Below, one piece after another: positions 48,488 to 58,302 of a stretch of 64,000 nucleotides of DNA (position 1 is the first letter of the stretch; each line of letters opens with the position of its first letter). The position numbers were made by a program, and so were the translations under genes. Source of the DNA: Bartonella sp. M0177 (lineage in GTDB: Bacteria > Pseudomonadota > Alphaproteobacteria > Rhizobiales > Rhizobiaceae); NCBI RefSeq assembly GCF_016102285.1, contig NZ_JACFOY010000001.1, positions 310,001 to 374,000 on the forward strand, written 5' to 3'. Below the pieces are notes generated by a model. The model was not told the origin of the DNA and ran no database searches. It was given only the letters and a program-made list of their open reading frames with translations.

Positions 48488-49956
48488 TTGTTTTTCTTCT
48501 TTTGATTGACATTCGCGGATGTTCCTTCGCCAGCCGGAGGTAACAAATAGCTGGTAACGCTTTTGTCGGGATCAAGATAGCGATTGGCGACCGCTTTTAT
48601 ATCATCTGTTGTCACTTCTTTCAGTCTATCGGGCCAATGCGTTACATCTTCAATTGTCATCCCGACCGAAAGGGAACTACCGTAAATTTGCGCGAGACCG
48701 GAAGGGCTGTCCAGTGAAAAAATCATATTCTTGATAAAGCGGTTGCGTGCCTGATCAAGTTCGGATTTTGTCACACCATTTTTCCGGATTTCGGCAAGTT
48801 CATGAGCAATTTGTTCTTGAACATCGCTGAGACTTGCGTCTCCCCGAGGCATTCCATAGAGGTAAAATACCCCGTCGTCGACTGCATTGCCGCTATAATT
48901 TGCTCCCACTGACGCAGCCGAACCGGTTTTTACAACCAATGACTGATAGAGCCGTCCACGCGGTGCACCACCGAGAATCTCGCCAAGCAAATCGAGTGCT
49001 TCAGCCTCTTTTTTGTCTTTTGCATTGTGATAGGAAGGAACCACCCACATTTTTTGGAAACTTGGCTCGGTGACACGCGGATCATGCATTGTCACAGTGC
49101 GCAGGGTTTGCTTTTCAGGCTCCTGCGGGCGAATACGCGGACCAATTTGCGAACGGACAGGTAGTTTCCCGTAGATCTCTGTCGCGAGTTCACGCGCTTT
49201 CTCGGCTGTAACATCGCCGGAAATAATGAGCGTCGCATTGTTCGGGGTATAATATTTGTTATAGAAAGCGATCGCGTCATCGCGTGTCAGCTTTTCCATT
49301 TCCTGTTTCCAGCCGATCACCGGATTATGGTAGGGGCTGTTCATAAATAATGTTGCCCGCGTTTCCTCGGCAAGCATTGCATCCGGATTATTATCGGTAC
49401 GCATGCGCCGTTCTTCAATGATCACGTTTCTTTCCGGTGCTATCACTTCGTCTGTCAAAACCAGATTTTCCATCCGGTCTGCTTCGAATTCCATAATTGT
49501 TTCGAGATAATCGGAAGCAACGCTCTGATAGTAACCGGTGTAATCATAATAGGTGAAAGCGTTTTCTTCGCCGCCGATTTTGGCAATGAATTTAGAAAAT
49601 TCGCCATCTTTATGATTTGCTGTGCCTTTGAACATCAAATGTTCAAGAAAGTGGGCAATGCCGGTATGCCCTTTCGGTTCGTCGGCAGAACCGACATGGT
49701 ACCAGATCATTTGTGTGACAACCGGTGCACGATGATTTTCAATCACGACAACTTGAAGGCCATTTTTCAAGGTGAAGCTTTGTGTCGGGCCCGATTTTGT
49801 GATTTCCGGAAGATCCGGAGTGGTTGAAGTTGTCATTTGTGACTCTGTCGGGGTTTTCTCGCTCGTTTCCTCTGCATAAAGAGGAAAAAGCGCGCTCGTA
49901 GATAAAAGAGCGCCAAACGTCGCTTTCAAAAACGTTTTTCTCATCAATTCAGGCAC
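48484..49956 (-). CDS. M16-family zinc peptidase, catalytic subunit
   Basis: Periplasmic insulinase-type protease. HFLEH (in GIAHFLEHLMFKG) provides two His and the catalytic Glu; a downstream conserved EENAFTYYDYTGYY and distal Glu residues complete the site. The longest frame begins at a GTG at 49986; the GTG at 49956 has GAGAGGA with 7-base spacing and precedes a signal peptide (MRKTFLKATFGALLSTSALF), so it is preferred over the ATG at 49944, which lacks a well-placed site. This gives 490 aa. Confidence 0.9.
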   Translation of the reverse strand: MPELMRKTFLKATFGALLSTSALFPLYAEETSEKTPTESQMTTSTTPDLPEITKSGPTQSFTLKNGLQVVVIENHRAPVVTQMIWYHVGSADEPKGHTGIAHFLEHLMFKGTANHKDGEFSKFIAKIGGEENAFTYYDYTGYYQSVASDYLETIMEFEADRMENLVLTDEVIAPERNVIIEERRMRTDNNPDAMLAEETRATLFMNSPYHNPVIGWKQEMEKLTRDDAIAFYNKYYTPNNATLIISGDVTAEKARELATEIYGKLPVRSQIGPRIRPQEPEKQTLRTVTMHDPRVTEPSFQKMWVVPSYHNAKDKKEAEALDLLGEILGGAPRGRLYQSLVVKTGSAASVGANYSGNAVDDGVFYLYGMPRGDASLSDVQEQIAHELAEIRKNGVTKSELDQARNRFIKNMIFSLDSPSGLAQIYGSSLSVGMTIEDVTHWPDRLKEVTTDDIKAVANRYLDPDKSVTSYLLPPAGEGTSANVNQKKKNK

Positions 49957-49982
49957 AGGCAAATCCTCTCGGGAATGTATAA

Positions 49983-50540
49983 TCACAATTGTAACATATA
50001 TATATAAATAATTGTGCCACCATAATGGCGCTCGTCGTCAAGCTTAAATATGTCGGGTAAGCGAATTGTGGCTTCTTTTGTCTCTTCAAGCACAAAGAGC
50101 GCATTGTTTTTTACCCATTGCCCTTCGATAGCGGCGTTAAAAGCTTTTTCTCCAAGTTCATGCCCGTAAGGCGGGTCAGCAAAAACAACGTCGAAGGGTT
50201 GCATTGTTCCGATCCGCCCTAAACGGGTTGCATCACGGCGCAATAGTCGGGTAACACCTTGTAATCCGAAGGCTTCTATATTTTCATGGATTAATCCGCG
50301 CCCCTCGACCGACTGTTCGACAAAAGTGCATGTTTCGGCACCGCGCGAAAGTGCTTCTATGCCGAGCGCACCGGTTCCTGAAAAGAGATCAAGCACGCGT
50401 TTGCCATTCCAGAAATTTTCTTGCCGCGCTCCCAGAATATTGAACAGGCTTTCACGCGTGCGATCTGTTGTCGGACGGATGGCCTGTCCGGCGGGCGTTG
50501 CAAGATGACGTCCGGAAAACTTACCGCCGACGACCCGCAC
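49983..50540 (-). CDS. rsmD: 16S rRNA (guanine966-N2)-methyltransferase
   Basis: Methylates G966 of 16S rRNA. The frame can extend to 50615, but a perfect GGAGG 5 bases before the GTG at 50540 and the family start V-RVVGGKFSGR favour this start (185 aa). SAM motif DLFSGTGALGIEALSRGA near 48 and catalytic ADPPYG near 122 are seen. It begins inside the last 20 bases of rluB and ends 26 bases before the M16 start, so it is part of the rluB-rsmD-M16-M16 operon. Confidence 0.92.
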   Translation of the reverse strand: MRVVGGKFSGRHLATPAGQAIRPTTDRTRESLFNILGARQENFWNGKRVLDLFSGTGALGIEALSRGAETCTFVEQSVEGRGLIHENIEAFGLQGVTRLLRRDATRLGRIGTMQPFDVVFADPPYGHELGEKAFNAAIEGQWVKNNALFVLEETKEATIRLPDIFKLDDERHYGGTIIYIYMLQL

Positions 50541-52464
50541 TTGATCCTCCATTTGGGCGACTGGAACGTTCTCCACCGGAACGTTCTCTAGCAGAACGTC
50601 CATTTCCTTTTGCACCGCCCTTACGATCTAGAAATTTACCTGCTTTTTCGGGCTTACCGGTAAAAGCTTTCTTCCCGTTGCGGCCGTCTCTTGAAGAAAA
50701 TGGTTTTTCGGAACGGTTGCCGGAAAAATGTGTTGATCTTTTCTGGTCCTGTCCATCCCCATTTTTCTTCCCGTAATGACGGCGCGGAAAGTCAAATCCA
50801 CCTTCACGATTTTCCGAAGAATTGCGATAGTTTTTTCGAGGACGATCGAACTTCCGTTCAGGGGCGTCAAATTCCCGCTTTTCGGAAAATTGCCGCTCTG
50901 TATTATATTTTCTTAAAGGTCTTTCGCCAGTTCCCCCTGAATGATGCTGAAACTCTTTCTTTCCACCTTCAAAACCACGGTCGTGACCGTAGCCTGACCG
51001 CTCTTTTGTCGATCCGGCATAATTTCCGGTTTTTTTATAACCCCGATTTTTTCTATCGCCCCGTGGCGCATCATAGTCTTCTAGCGAGCGGTCTTTCCGG
51101 AATTTCTGTTTGAAATCGGGTTGGCGCGCCGATTTGTCGAAATGTTTCTCACGGTGGTTGAAATGTGTGTCGCTTTCCCCTTGTGAAGCGCGATGCGGAT
51201 GACGGCGAGCGGCTCTCTCTTCAAAGCCGGTATCATTTCTTTCCTCTTCGTCTCTCATGCGCCAGAATTTTTTATGCGCGGTTTGAGGACGGGCGCCGGG
51301 AGCCATCCAGACATTGGCGCTACGCAATCGTTGGGGTTCTGCTTCAGGCTTTTTCTCGAAAGCTTTTTTAAGCGGTGCAAATTTACTGCCGAATTTACCG
51401 CCCCGTTTATTGAAACTGTCCGGCCTTGTTGAAAGCTGGTCACGGCCACGTTCGGCAAAATCGGCTTTTTTCCAGCGTCTGTTAAAACGGGGTGCTTCCG
51501 GCGTTGAAGAAATCCAGCCATCGTCCGAAACGGCCGGTTTTTCACGCGGCTTTTGTTCTCCAACAACAGGGGAATTGGAAAAAGGCTTCAAAATCGGCAA
51601 ATCGAAATCGGCATTGGCCTCTTCGATAAGGCGTTCACCCAACTGGTCGCGCAGTGTCCGGCCTTTGAGTTCCCGCACAGCACCTTCTTCAAGATCGGCA
51701 AGTTGAAAGGGGCCGAACGAAATGCGGATAAGGCGCGTGACAGTCAAGCCCAGAGCGCCCAGAATATTCTTGACCTCGCGGTTTTTACCTTCTCTTAAAG
51801 CCACTGTCAGCCAGACATTCGTTCCTTGTTCGCGTTCAAGTGTTGCTTCTACAGCACCGTAAAAAATACCGTCTATGGCAATACCATCTTTCAATTTATC
51901 AAGATCGGCTTGTGTTACTTTGCCATGTGCACGGACACGATATTTGCGCACCCATCCGGTCGAAGGTAATTCAAGAACCCGTGCAAGCCCCCCGTCATTG
52001 GTGAGGAGCAACAAACCTTCGGTGTTGATATCGAGCCTTCCAACGGAAAGTACGCGTGGCATTCCCTCCGGCAGGCTATCAAATACAGTAGGGCGACCTT
52101 CCGGATCGCGGTTGGTTGTCACCAGTCCTGCGCGTTTATGGTAAAGCCAGACGCGGGTGCGCTCAATGGGGGGCAAAGGCTTGCCGTCAACAGTAATTGC
52201 ATCGGTGCGTTTGACATTGAATGCGGGACTATCGAGAACCTTGCCATTAACCGCAATACGACCGGCGGCTATCATAGTTTCTGCGTCCCGCCGCGAGGCT
52301 ATTCCGGCACGCGCCAGCCTTTTGGCAATGCGTTCACTGCCATCACCTTCGTCACCGGTTTTAACCTTCGAGGTTTTTGTGTCTTTTTTCCCGCGTGGGT
52401 CGAATTTATTTCTTGTGTCCCCCCGGTCGTTTTGCGGTTTCTTATTGCCGCGATCATATGTCAT
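50521..52464 (-). CDS. rluB: 23S rRNA pseudouridine synthase (RluB/RsuA family) with long basic tail
   Basis: 647 aa. A charged N-terminal 45 residues, then an S4 RNA-binding domain (about 45-95, RLARAGIASRRDAE), then the pseudouridine synthase domain (about 105-270) with the catalytic Asp in GRLDINTEGLLLL. From about residue 290 to the end is an Arg/Lys/Asp/Gly/Phe-rich disordered tail with repeated RKF, GNR and RPRKNYRNS-like units, more than half the protein. Tails of this type occur in alphaproteobacterial homologues, but this is long. The modified site (near U2605) is inferred from family. Confidence 0.9.
   Translation of the reverse strand: MTYDRGNKKPQNDRGDTRNKFDPRGKKDTKTSKVKTGDEGDGSERIAKRLARAGIASRRDAETMIAAGRIAVNGKVLDSPAFNVKRTDAITVDGKPLPPIERTRVWLYHKRAGLVTTNRDPEGRPTVFDSLPEGMPRVLSVGRLDINTEGLLLLTNDGGLARVLELPSTGWVRKYRVRAHGKVTQADLDKLKDGIAIDGIFYGAVEATLEREQGTNVWLTVALREGKNREVKNILGALGLTVTRLIRISFGPFQLADLEEGAVRELKGRTLRDQLGERLIEEANADFDLPILKPFSNSPVVGEQKPREKPAVSDDGWISSTPEAPRFNRRWKKADFAERGRDQLSTRPDSFNKRGGKFGSKFAPLKKAFEKKPEAEPQRLRSANVWMAPGARPQTAHKKFWRMRDEEERNDTGFEERAARRHPHRASQGESDTHFNHREKHFDKSARQPDFKQKFRKDRSLEDYDAPRGDRKNRGYKKTGNYAGSTKERSGYGHDRGFEGGKKEFQHHSGGTGERPLRKYNTERQFSEKREFDAPERKFDRPRKNYRNSSENREGGFDFPRRHYGKKNGDGQDQKRSTHFSGNRSEKPFSSRDGRNGKKAFTGKPEKAGKFLDRKGGAKGNGRSARERSGGERSSRPNGGSSAGRRR
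50563..50607 (-). repeat. Tandem 15-base repeats at the rluB end
   Basis: About three copies of GAACGTTC-containing 15-base units (the third diverged). In the rluB frame they encode RERSG/GERSS; in the upstream extension of rsmD they would encode ENVPV twice. Confidence 0.65.
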
Positions 52465-52639
52465 CTCACATTATCCTTTAGAAGCACCGGGGCGCATTGT
52501 TAATTTTTTACCGCTCTAGCTTATTTTTTTCTGATATGGAATCTCTTTCGTCAGTTGTTTTTGATAAACTGTCATAAATGACACAAACGGCGGATAAAAT
52601 CCAATTGTTCCGGCTCTTCAAAATAATTGAAAGGCAAAA

Positions 52640-53089
52640 ATGACAAAAACGCCAATGGAAATAGCACTTGAAGAGGCAATTTCGGCAAATGCCAATGACG
52701 AAGTGCCAGTTGGCGCCGTTATTGTCAAGGACGGTCAAGTGATCGCCAAGGCTTCCAATCTCACGCATAAAAAGTTTGATCCGACAGGTCACGCGGAAAT
52801 GCGGGTTATTCGCATGGCTTGCGAGGCACTTCAAAGCGAGCGATTGGTTGATTGCGACCTTTATGTGACTTTGGAGCCCTGTACAATGTGCGCGGCTGCC
52901 ATATCTTTTGCCCGTATCAGAAGACTTTATTATGCTGCAAGCGACGAAAAAGGTGGTGCGGTTGAACATGGTGTCCACTTTTATAGCCAGCCGACATGTC
53001 ATCATCATCCGGAAGTTTATTCCGGCTTGGGCGAAAGACAGGCTTCCCGGTTGCTCAAAAATTTTTTTGCTGGAAAAAGAGAAGAATGA
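52640..53089 (+). CDS. tadA: tRNA-specific adenosine deaminase
   Basis: Deaminates A34 of tRNA-Arg(ACG) to inosine. 149 aa CDA-fold enzyme: zinc ligands in HAEMRVI (His and catalytic Glu, near 54) and PCTMCAAA (near 84). Divergent from rluB; its stop overlaps the ATGs of the aldo/keto reductase. Confidence 0.96.
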   Translation: MTKTPMEIALEEAISANANDEVPVGAVIVKDGQVIAKASNLTHKKFDPTGHAEMRVIRMACEALQSERLVDCDLYVTLEPCTMCAAAISFARIRRLYYAASDEKGGAVEHGVHFYSQPTCHHHPEVYSGLGERQASRLLKNFFAGKREE

Positions 53090-53922
53090 TGAAAACAGTA
53101 ACATTCCCGAATGGTTCGATTGTACCGGCTTTAGGACAGGGTACATGGGGTATGGGAGAGGGGATTTCTCCCGAAGACATTGAAGCTGATTCTCTGCGTG
53201 CCGGCCTTGATCTCGGACTGAAGCTCATTGATACGGCTGAAATGTATGGAAATGGTGGTTCCGAAAGAGTGGTTGGTAAAGCACTTGTCGGGCGACGTGA
53301 CGATGCCTTTGTTGTTTCAAAAGTTTTGCCAAGCCATGCTTCGCGAACAGGTACAATAGAAGCATGTGAACGCAGCCTTAAAAATCTGAAAATTGAACAA
53401 ATCGACCTTTATCTTCTTCATTGGCAAAGCAGTGTTCCTTTGAGCGAAACCGTGGAAGCTCTGGAAAAACTTGTTACACAAGGCAAAATCGGTGCATGGG
53501 GGGTTAGCAATTTCGACACCGCACTCATGCAAAACCTTGCTGAAATAGCAAAAAAAGGACACATTGCGACCAACCAGATACTTTATAACTTGTCACGTCG
53601 CGGGCCTGAATTCGATCTTATCCCATGGTGTGAAAATCATAATATTCCGGTCATGGCCTATGCACCGATCGAGCAGGGCCGTATGATGAAAAACCGTGAT
53701 CTTATGAACCTTGCGGGAAAGCTCAATGTTGCACCATCGGTTCTGGCTCTTGCATGGGTTATTCGCAATCCGCTGATGATTGCCATTCCGAAAACCTCGT
53801 CAATTAAACATTTGCGTGAAAACGCCAAAGCGCTGGCGATCACACTTGATCACGAGGTTCTGCAAGCTCTCGATGAAATATTTTTGCCACCGACACGAAA
53901 ACAGCCGCTTGAGGTTATTTGA
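53086..53922 (+). CDS. Aldo/keto reductase
   Basis: NADPH-dependent reductase of unknown carbonyl substrate, 278 aa TIM barrel. The catalytic tetrad is visible: Asp and Tyr in DTAEMYGNGGSE, Lys in VVSKVLPSH, His in LLHWQ. The frame extends upstream within tadA, but the ATG at 53086 (with another at 53089) overlaps the tadA stop and gives the family start MKTVTFPNGSIVPALGQGT. Probably co-translated with tadA. Confidence 0.92.
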   Translation: MMKTVTFPNGSIVPALGQGTWGMGEGISPEDIEADSLRAGLDLGLKLIDTAEMYGNGGSERVVGKALVGRRDDAFVVSKVLPSHASRTGTIEACERSLKNLKIEQIDLYLLHWQSSVPLSETVEALEKLVTQGKIGAWGVSNFDTALMQNLAEIAKKGHIATNQILYNLSRRGPEFDLIPWCENHNIPVMAYAPIEQGRMMKNRDLMNLAGKLNVAPSVLALAWVIRNPLMIAIPKTSSIKHLRENAKALAITLDHEVLQALDEIFLPPTRKQPLEVI

Positions 53923-54251
53923 TAAAAGTAAAGTTCGAGAGTCGAAAGCTTTTCAATTCGGTATCGGCTCGACTATTGCGTCACCGAGTTTGGAGTTTTT
54001 CACATTGTCGATTGAACATGTGATGAGAGAAGTCAATTTAACATGCGATGAAACGGGCAATATGACTTGTGACGGGGGAGAGTAAGACGCCATGAAAAGA
54101 ATAACGGAATAACTTCGTCCTTGCTTCAGCCGGTAAACGAATTGTCTTTATGGCCTTCAAATAAATAAAATCGAACTTTCCCCTATCGGGAAACGACCGG
54201 AGTGTCTCGACAAAAGAATAAAGATTTCAGGAACAGGGGCAGCCTTTATAT
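53923..54251. other. Convergent spacer, nothing recognised
   Basis: 329 bases between the aldo/keto reductase and the lipoprotein gene. No coding frame with a ribosome site and no strong terminator. Confidence 0.45.
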
Positions 54252-54917
54252 TTAGAAAGGCCACCAGCTCTTTTTGCCAGAGCTTTCTTTGAGTGCTTTT
54301 TTCCTCTCGCGCTCTTTTTTCGCTTCATCCTCGCCTTTATCTCCAACGGGTGCGGATGCAGCCGGTTGACGATAACTCAAAGGCGGTTCGCTTAAATATT
54401 TACGTGTGGTTGGAGAGCCGCCTTCATTTTCTTTTTTGCGGCGTAAATATTCGGCACGTTGTTCCTTATCGTTATTGACTTGCTCGTTGCGGTGAATACC
54501 GTCAAGCCATTCCGTCGATCCGGTAGGTTTTGTTTCTTTGCCACTATCGGGAACAATCGGGGAAACATAATTTGGATTGTTCTGGTTCGCCGTTGCTTCG
54601 TCGCGCAATCTCTGCCGCTTCTGTTCCGGCGATTCTGGCCAATCCGGTGTTCCGGTCTGGGCGACGTTGGTTTGCGGTTGTGGCAGGACACCTTTTGTGC
54701 CGGGAGCCGGACGGACAAGCTCCGGACGCGGCTTGGTGTCAACCTGATTTTTATTGGTGTTGGATCTGATTGAAGCAATATTCGAAAAATCGTCAATCAG
54801 TTGCTTTCCGGTGGATTTGTCTGTTCCGTAAGTTGGGCTGGAAACACCACATCCTGTCAGCATAAGACCGGCCGTAACCATACTCGATACAATAAATGCT
54901 ACTTCGCGTTTCTTCAC
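54252..54917 (-). CDS. Probable outer-membrane lipoprotein with disordered tail
   Basis: Not firmly recognised; resembles the DUF3035-like lipoproteins that follow ileS in alphaproteobacteria. The longest frame starts at 55013, but the GTG at 54917 gives a proper lipoprotein signal (VKKREVAFIVSSMVTAGLML then LTGC, Cys near 22); 221 aa. After the lipobox the protein is polar and Pro/Glu/Arg-rich with no spans, ending KKSWWPF. A GGA lies 7 bases before the GTG. It follows ileS on the same strand with 227 bases between, where no lspA is present. Confidence 0.72.
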   Translation of the reverse strand: MKKREVAFIVSSMVTAGLMLTGCGVSSPTYGTDKSTGKQLIDDFSNIASIRSNTNKNQVDTKPRPELVRPAPGTKGVLPQPQTNVAQTGTPDWPESPEQKRQRLRDEATANQNNPNYVSPIVPDSGKETKPTGSTEWLDGIHRNEQVNNDKEQRAEYLRRKKENEGGSPTTRKYLSEPPLSYRQPAASAPVGDKGEDEAKKERERKKALKESSGKKSWWPF

Positions 54918-55101
54918 TGCTAATCCGTTTTCCCGGCTGTGCCGCCAAAAATTGCTTTCACCATTCCACCCTGAGGCGGATAACAACCATGATTTTGTGC
55001 CGTTCATTAGCACCTATAGTCCATTTCCATATCATGACATATGCCTCTACGGCAATCCCCAGCAACCAGGAAGTAGTGAAGTTCACTCAAGAGACAATCT
55101 T

Positions 55102-55137
55102 CACTGGCAAAGTGGAAAACTTTGCCAGTGTTTTTTT
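55102..55137 (+). terminator. Strong plus-strand terminator with no plus-strand gene
   Basis: CACTGGCAAAG/CTTTGCCAGTG, 11-bp perfect stem, 7-base loop, seven T on the plus strand. On the minus strand there is no T tract, so it is not an efficient ileS terminator. Confidence 0.7.
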
Positions 55138-55144
55138 ACTGAGA

Positions 55145-58060
55145 TCAGATTTTTCCAAGTGCATGGAGTTCATGTAATGCGGCGGCATCACGTGCTGACA
55201 CATCCGGATATTCGGGATCACTTCCGACATCCTGTGTATAGCGCCATGAACGCGCACATTTTTTACCGTCAGCTCTATGAAATTCGACAGCAACGCCTTT
55301 GACATCATCTAGCTTGAAAGCATTTTCCGGAGCTTCAGCATTGGTAATGACAATATCGCTGGTTATCGCAATTTCTGCCATATCCATGCCTTCAACCGCT
55401 TCCAATAAATCAAGGTCGGAAATATAGACAACGGGTGCTGCTTCCAAAGAGGAGCCGATATGTTTTTCGGCTCTTTCAAGTTCGAGAGCGCCCGTTACCA
55501 CTTTACGTACCTGACGGATTTTGCGCCACCTTTCGCTCAGTTCGGTATCGCACCAGCTATCCGGCGTCTTGCGGAACTGTTCGAAGTGAACCGATTTGCT
55601 TTCCGGATGCCGTTCCAGCCAGGCTTCTTCCATTGTGAACGGCAACATCGGTGCAAGCCATGTGACCATGCGTTCAAAAATCTCGCGGACAACATGGATT
55701 GCGGATTTGCGTTTTATAGAAGAAGGCGCATCGCAATAAAGCGAATCTTTCCGGATATCGAAATAGAAAGCCGAGAGGTCAACGATTGAAAAATCAAGCA
55801 ATGCACGGGTAATGCGTTTGAAATCGAAACCGTCATAAGCCTCGTTGACAAGCTTGTCCAATTCATAAAGCCTATGTAGCATGAACTTTTCAAGGTCCGG
55901 CATATCTTCATAAGCAATATTTTCGCCCTCGTCATAGGCAAGCGTACCAAGCATCCAGCGAATAACATTGCGGAGCTTCCGATAAGAATCGACATTGGTC
56001 TGGATAATATTTCTTCCCAGACGCTGATCTTCCCAATAATCGGTTGTCATAACCCAAAGGCGCAAAATATCGGCACCCGAACTATTGATGACATCTTGAG
56101 GAGCTACGGTATTCCCCAACGATTTCGACATTTTCTTGCCGTGTTCGTCGAGCGTAAATCCGTGCGTCAAAACAGTATTATAGGGCGCTCTTCCGCGCGT
56201 TCCGCAGCTTTCCAGCATCGAAGAATGGAACCATCCGCGGTGTTGATCGGAACCTTCAAGATAAAGATCGGCTGGCCATTTCAAATCGGGGCGGTCTTCA
56301 AGTGTAAAGACATGCGTGCAGCCCGAATCGAACCAGACATCAAGAATGTCATGAACCGGCTGCCAATCTTCTTTTGCATGTTCACCCAGAAAACGCTCTC
56401 TCGCACCTTCCTTGAACCAGGCGTCAGCACCTTCTTTTTCGAAAGCATCGACAATGCGCTTGTTGACAGCCTCATCTTTCAGAATTTCACCGTTTTCTTT
56501 AACGAAAATCGCAATGGGAACACCCCAGGCGCGTTGACGGGATAATACCCAGTCAGGACGATCTTCCATCATAGCACCAATACGGTTCTGTCCTGCCGAC
56601 GGTACAAAACGTGTATCCTGAACGGCTTTGAGGGCGCGTTCGCGCAATGTGGTTCCGTCAGAGAGTTTCTTGTCCATATAGACAAACCATTGCGGCGTGT
56701 TGCGGAAGATAACAGGCTTTTTCGAGCGCCAACTATGCGGGTATGAGTGCTTGATACGCCCGCGGGCAAAGAGCATGTCTTTTTCAATCAACAGGGCGAT
56801 AACGGATTTATTGGCATCACCGTATTTACCGTTGTCATCAATAACACGCGAAGCACCACCTTCGCGATCGGGGCCGAAGCCGGGAGCATCCTTGGTGTAA
56901 TAACCGGCGTCATCAACAGGAAATGGAATTGATGAATCGATTCCGAGCGCTTCGATTTTTCCTTTATTGGCAATCCATGCCTCAAAGTCTTCACGCCCAT
57001 GGCTTGGCGCTGTATGGACAAAACCGGTACCGGAATCGGCTGTTACATGGTCGCCATCGAGTAGCGGAACTTTGAAGGCGTAATCATTGGCAAAACCTTT
57101 GAGCGGATGCGAAAGCAACATCGTATCAAGCTCCGAAGGGTTCAAAGAGCGAAGCTTTCTGAAAGTCAATTTTGCTTTTTTTGCACTTTCTTCAGCCAGC
57201 GCTTCAGCAAAGATCAGTTTTTCACCGGGCTTCGGACCATAATCATTTTCAGCGTCCACAACCTGATAAAGCCCATAAGGAATACGCGAAGAATAGGCAA
57301 CAGCGCGGTTACCGGGAATTGTCCACGGTGTGGTTGTCCAGATGACGACGAAAGCCCCTGACAAATCATCGGCCTTGGCTTTCAGAACCGGAAATTTTAC
57401 CCAGATTGTATCAGATTCAACATCGTGATATTCGACCTCTGCTTCTGCCAAAGCGGTTCTTTCAACGACCGACCACATAACGGGTTTGGAACCGCGATAA
57501 AGCTGGTCGGACATGGCAAATTTCATCAATTCACCGGCAATACGTGCCTCCGCATGGAAGGCCATGGTTGTATAGGGATTTTTGAAATCGCCGATAATGC
57601 CAAGCCGTTTGAATTCTTCCGACTGGATTTTGACCCAATGTTTGGCAAATTCCCGACATTCCTGACGGAATTCGTTAATCGGAATATCGTCTTTATTCTT
57701 GCCCTTTGCCCGATATTTTTCTTCGATCTTCCATTCGATAGGCAGCCCATGGCAATCCCAGCCGGGTACATAATTGGCATTATAGCCACGCATCTGGAAA
57801 GACCGGACGATGGTATCTTTCAAGATCTTGTTCAACGCATGCCCGATATGAATGTCACCATTGGCATAAGGAGGACCATCATGCAAAACATAAAGGGGAC
57901 GATCAACTGCCTGTTTGCGTAGCGCGCCATAGAGATCCATCTCTTCCCAACGTTTGACAATTTCCGGCTCTTTTTGGGGAAGGCCGGCACGCATCGGAAA
58001 GTCTGTTTTAGGCAGATAAAGGGTTTTTGAATAATCCATGGCTTGGTCTTTATTTGACAT
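55145..58060 (-). CDS. ileS: Isoleucyl-tRNA synthetase
   Basis: Class I aminoacyl-tRNA synthetase, 971 aa from the ATG at 58060 (AGGA 9 bases upstream; the longer frame to 58138 adds residues without family support). Motifs: HIGHALNK near 73, KKMSKSLGN near 617, the CP1 editing domain between them, and the anticodon-binding domain. The C-terminal zinc module is reduced: only KCARSW remains, without the paired Cys motifs of E. coli IleRS. Two small upstream ATGs encode M-D-Y-S within seven codons and could serve as alternates. Confidence 0.97.
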   Translation of the reverse strand: MSNKDQAMDYSKTLYLPKTDFPMRAGLPQKEPEIVKRWEEMDLYGALRKQAVDRPLYVLHDGPPYANGDIHIGHALNKILKDTIVRSFQMRGYNANYVPGWDCHGLPIEWKIEEKYRAKGKNKDDIPINEFRQECREFAKHWVKIQSEEFKRLGIIGDFKNPYTTMAFHAEARIAGELMKFAMSDQLYRGSKPVMWSVVERTALAEAEVEYHDVESDTIWVKFPVLKAKADDLSGAFVVIWTTTPWTIPGNRAVAYSSRIPYGLYQVVDAENDYGPKPGEKLIFAEALAEESAKKAKLTFRKLRSLNPSELDTMLLSHPLKGFANDYAFKVPLLDGDHVTADSGTGFVHTAPSHGREDFEAWIANKGKIEALGIDSSIPFPVDDAGYYTKDAPGFGPDREGGASRVIDDNGKYGDANKSVIALLIEKDMLFARGRIKHSYPHSWRSKKPVIFRNTPQWFVYMDKKLSDGTTLRERALKAVQDTRFVPSAGQNRIGAMMEDRPDWVLSRQRAWGVPIAIFVKENGEILKDEAVNKRIVDAFEKEGADAWFKEGARERFLGEHAKEDWQPVHDILDVWFDSGCTHVFTLEDRPDLKWPADLYLEGSDQHRGWFHSSMLESCGTRGRAPYNTVLTHGFTLDEHGKKMSKSLGNTVAPQDVINSSGADILRLWVMTTDYWEDQRLGRNIIQTNVDSYRKLRNVIRWMLGTLAYDEGENIAYEDMPDLEKFMLHRLYELDKLVNEAYDGFDFKRITRALLDFSIVDLSAFYFDIRKDSLYCDAPSSIKRKSAIHVVREIFERMVTWLAPMLPFTMEEAWLERHPESKSVHFEQFRKTPDSWCDTELSERWRKIRQVRKVVTGALELERAEKHIGSSLEAAPVVYISDLDLLEAVEGMDMAEIAITSDIVITNAEAPENAFKLDDVKGVAVEFHRADGKKCARSWRYTQDVGSDPEYPDVSARDAAALHELHALGKI

Positions 58061-58253
58061 GTTAAAAATTCCTGTAGGCGTTACTCTTTTGCAATCATTG
58101 AACTCCCGACCTTCCATACCATTGCAGTATTCAAGCAAGGGCGAAGATCGGGCTAATAATTCGTAACGTTATCAGGTCAGGGTCATATACACTCATGATG
58201 CATGGCTTTATCATGAGATGAAACAGAAAGAAAACTGAAAAATCGAGAAAAAG

Positions 58254-58283
58254 AAAAGGCCCCGTAAAATACGGAGCCTTTTC
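58254..58283 (-). terminator. Terminator of the first omp gene
   Basis: AAAGGCTCCGTA/TACGGGGCCTTT with one G-U pair, 3-base loop, followed by T-rich sequence on the minus strand. Confidence 0.75.
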
Positions 58284-58302
58284 AAAATAAAGTTCGTTTA
58301 AA

